This document shows positions 5,827 through 6,009 of a stretch of DNA of 6,009 nucleotides, piece by piece. A model generated the notes under the pieces. It did not search any database. It worked only from the letters and a program-made list of their open reading frames with translations, and was not told where the DNA came from. A program made the translations under genes and the position numbers. Positions within the stretch are counted from its first letter, which is position 1; each line of letters starts with the position of its first letter. Origin of the DNA: an uncultured Polymorphobacter sp. (GTDB taxonomy: Bacteria > Pseudomonadota > Alphaproteobacteria > Sphingomonadales > Sphingomonadaceae); assembly GCA_937894055.1 (NCBI GenBank), contig CALDHQ010000089.1, positions 1-6,009 on the forward strand, written 5' to 3'.

Positions 5827-5976
5827 CGCTGATCGGGATAGCCGGTTGCGGAGGACGAGCGGTTTCTTAGGCCGCTAGCGCTGTTTCAGCACTGGGGTTG
5901 AGCGCAAGCTTTAGCGCAGTGGTTGAAAGTGTCCTCCTGGATCACTTGGAGCTGAAGTTCCCGATCTAACAGAGCG
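5827..5976 (+). ncRNA. Candidate multibranch structured RNA or leader (unassigned)
   Basis: GATCGGGA (5831-5838) is the reverse complement of TCCCGATC (5959-5966). Outside it CGCT (5827-5830) can pair with AGCG (5973-5976) across a 6-nt bulge. Inside lie three possible hairpins: AGCGG/CCGCT (5858-5876), TTTCA-CACTG/CAGTG-TGAAA with a small internal loop (5884-5928), and CTCC/GGAG (5934-5951). Each single stem is short enough to arise by chance, and the strand is not determined because DNA inverted repeats look alike on both. No RNA family was recognised. Confidence 0.2.
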
Positions 5977-6009
5977 CGGGGCTAAAAAGCGCGGCGGTGA
6001 GACGTCACG

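Larger units (their letters stand above)
5665..6009. other. 345-bp region without a convincing gene, rich in inverted repeats
   Basis: After the stop at 5664 no open frame shows recognisable protein similarity or a good ribosome binding site on either strand. From about 5815 onward the base composition falls to roughly 58% GC, below the flanking genes. The stretch contains a GC hairpin, a perfect 15-bp inverted repeat, further shorter stems and four copies of TCCCGAT. No tRNA, rRNA, tmRNA, SRP RNA or riboswitch consensus was recognised. The gene that should follow lies beyond 6009, so this may include its leader. Confidence 0.7.

Noticed and set aside
5624..5878. 84-codon open frame on the plus strand across the end of the DUF7065/DUF7064 gene
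   Set aside because: It begins inside the real gene in another frame, has no good ribosome binding site, runs through the GC hairpin and the 15-bp inverted repeat, and has no recognisable protein features.
5932..5946. TCCTCC next to GGATCAC, reminiscent of the 16S rRNA 3' end
   Set aside because: The order of the two parts is the reverse of that in 16S rRNA and no other rRNA sequence is nearby; it is a coincidence of short motifs.
5758..6009. Left end of an IS110-type or other insertion sequence with a noncoding guide RNA
   Set aside because: The stem-loops would fit loosely, but no transposase, terminal repeat or target duplication is visible in the window, so this is only a possibility to test by extending the sequence past 6009.

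Overview
The window looks like chromosomal DNA of a GC-rich alphaproteobacterium, most likely a sphingomonad (order Sphingomonadales). The evidence is the strong G/C third-position bias in every real gene, with long open shadow frames on both strands. It also includes an rpe gene followed directly by a heparinase II/III-family gene of the type I associate with alphaproteobacteria, and a DUF7064/DUF7065-type protein common in sphingomonads. The genus assignment is inference from protein style, not from a marker gene.

Layout. Positions 1-1388 (minus strand) hold the N-terminal two thirds of an SdsA1/BDS1-type alkyl sulfatase with a signal peptide and a complete set of binuclear zinc ligands; its C-terminus lies outside the window. 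A 127-bp divergent region follows, carrying an AT-rich palindrome and an 8-bp inverted repeat whose arms contain two GANTC sites. Then come four plus-strand genes: rpe (1516-2172), a heparinase II/III-family protein (2183-3934) 10 bp behind it and probably co-transcribed, an AHSA1-type SRPBCC protein (3995-4486), and a DUF7065/DUF7064-type protein (4633-5664). The last 345 bases (5665-6009) contain no convincing gene. They are rich in inverted repeats, including a perfect 15-bp repeat and four copies of the heptamer TCCCGAT in mixed orientation.

How the genes relate. Only rpe and the heparinase-like gene form an obvious transcription unit: ribulose-phosphate epimerase serves the pentose phosphate and Calvin pathways, and the partner is probably a sugar-polymer or cell-envelope enzyme of unproven substrate. 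The SRPBCC and DUF7065/7064 genes each have their own ribosome binding site and a 60-146 bp gap before them, so they may be separate units. The alkyl sulfatase is divergent and functionally unrelated: it would release sulfate and alcohol from alkyl sulfates in the periplasm.

No defence system, CRISPR array, integrase, transposase or biosynthetic cluster is visible. The coding part is ordinary metabolic chromosome. The part most worth a second look is the structured non-coding stretch at the right end, which could be an RNA leader, a regulator site cluster, a palindromic repeat or the edge of a mobile element; the sequence alone does not decide between these.
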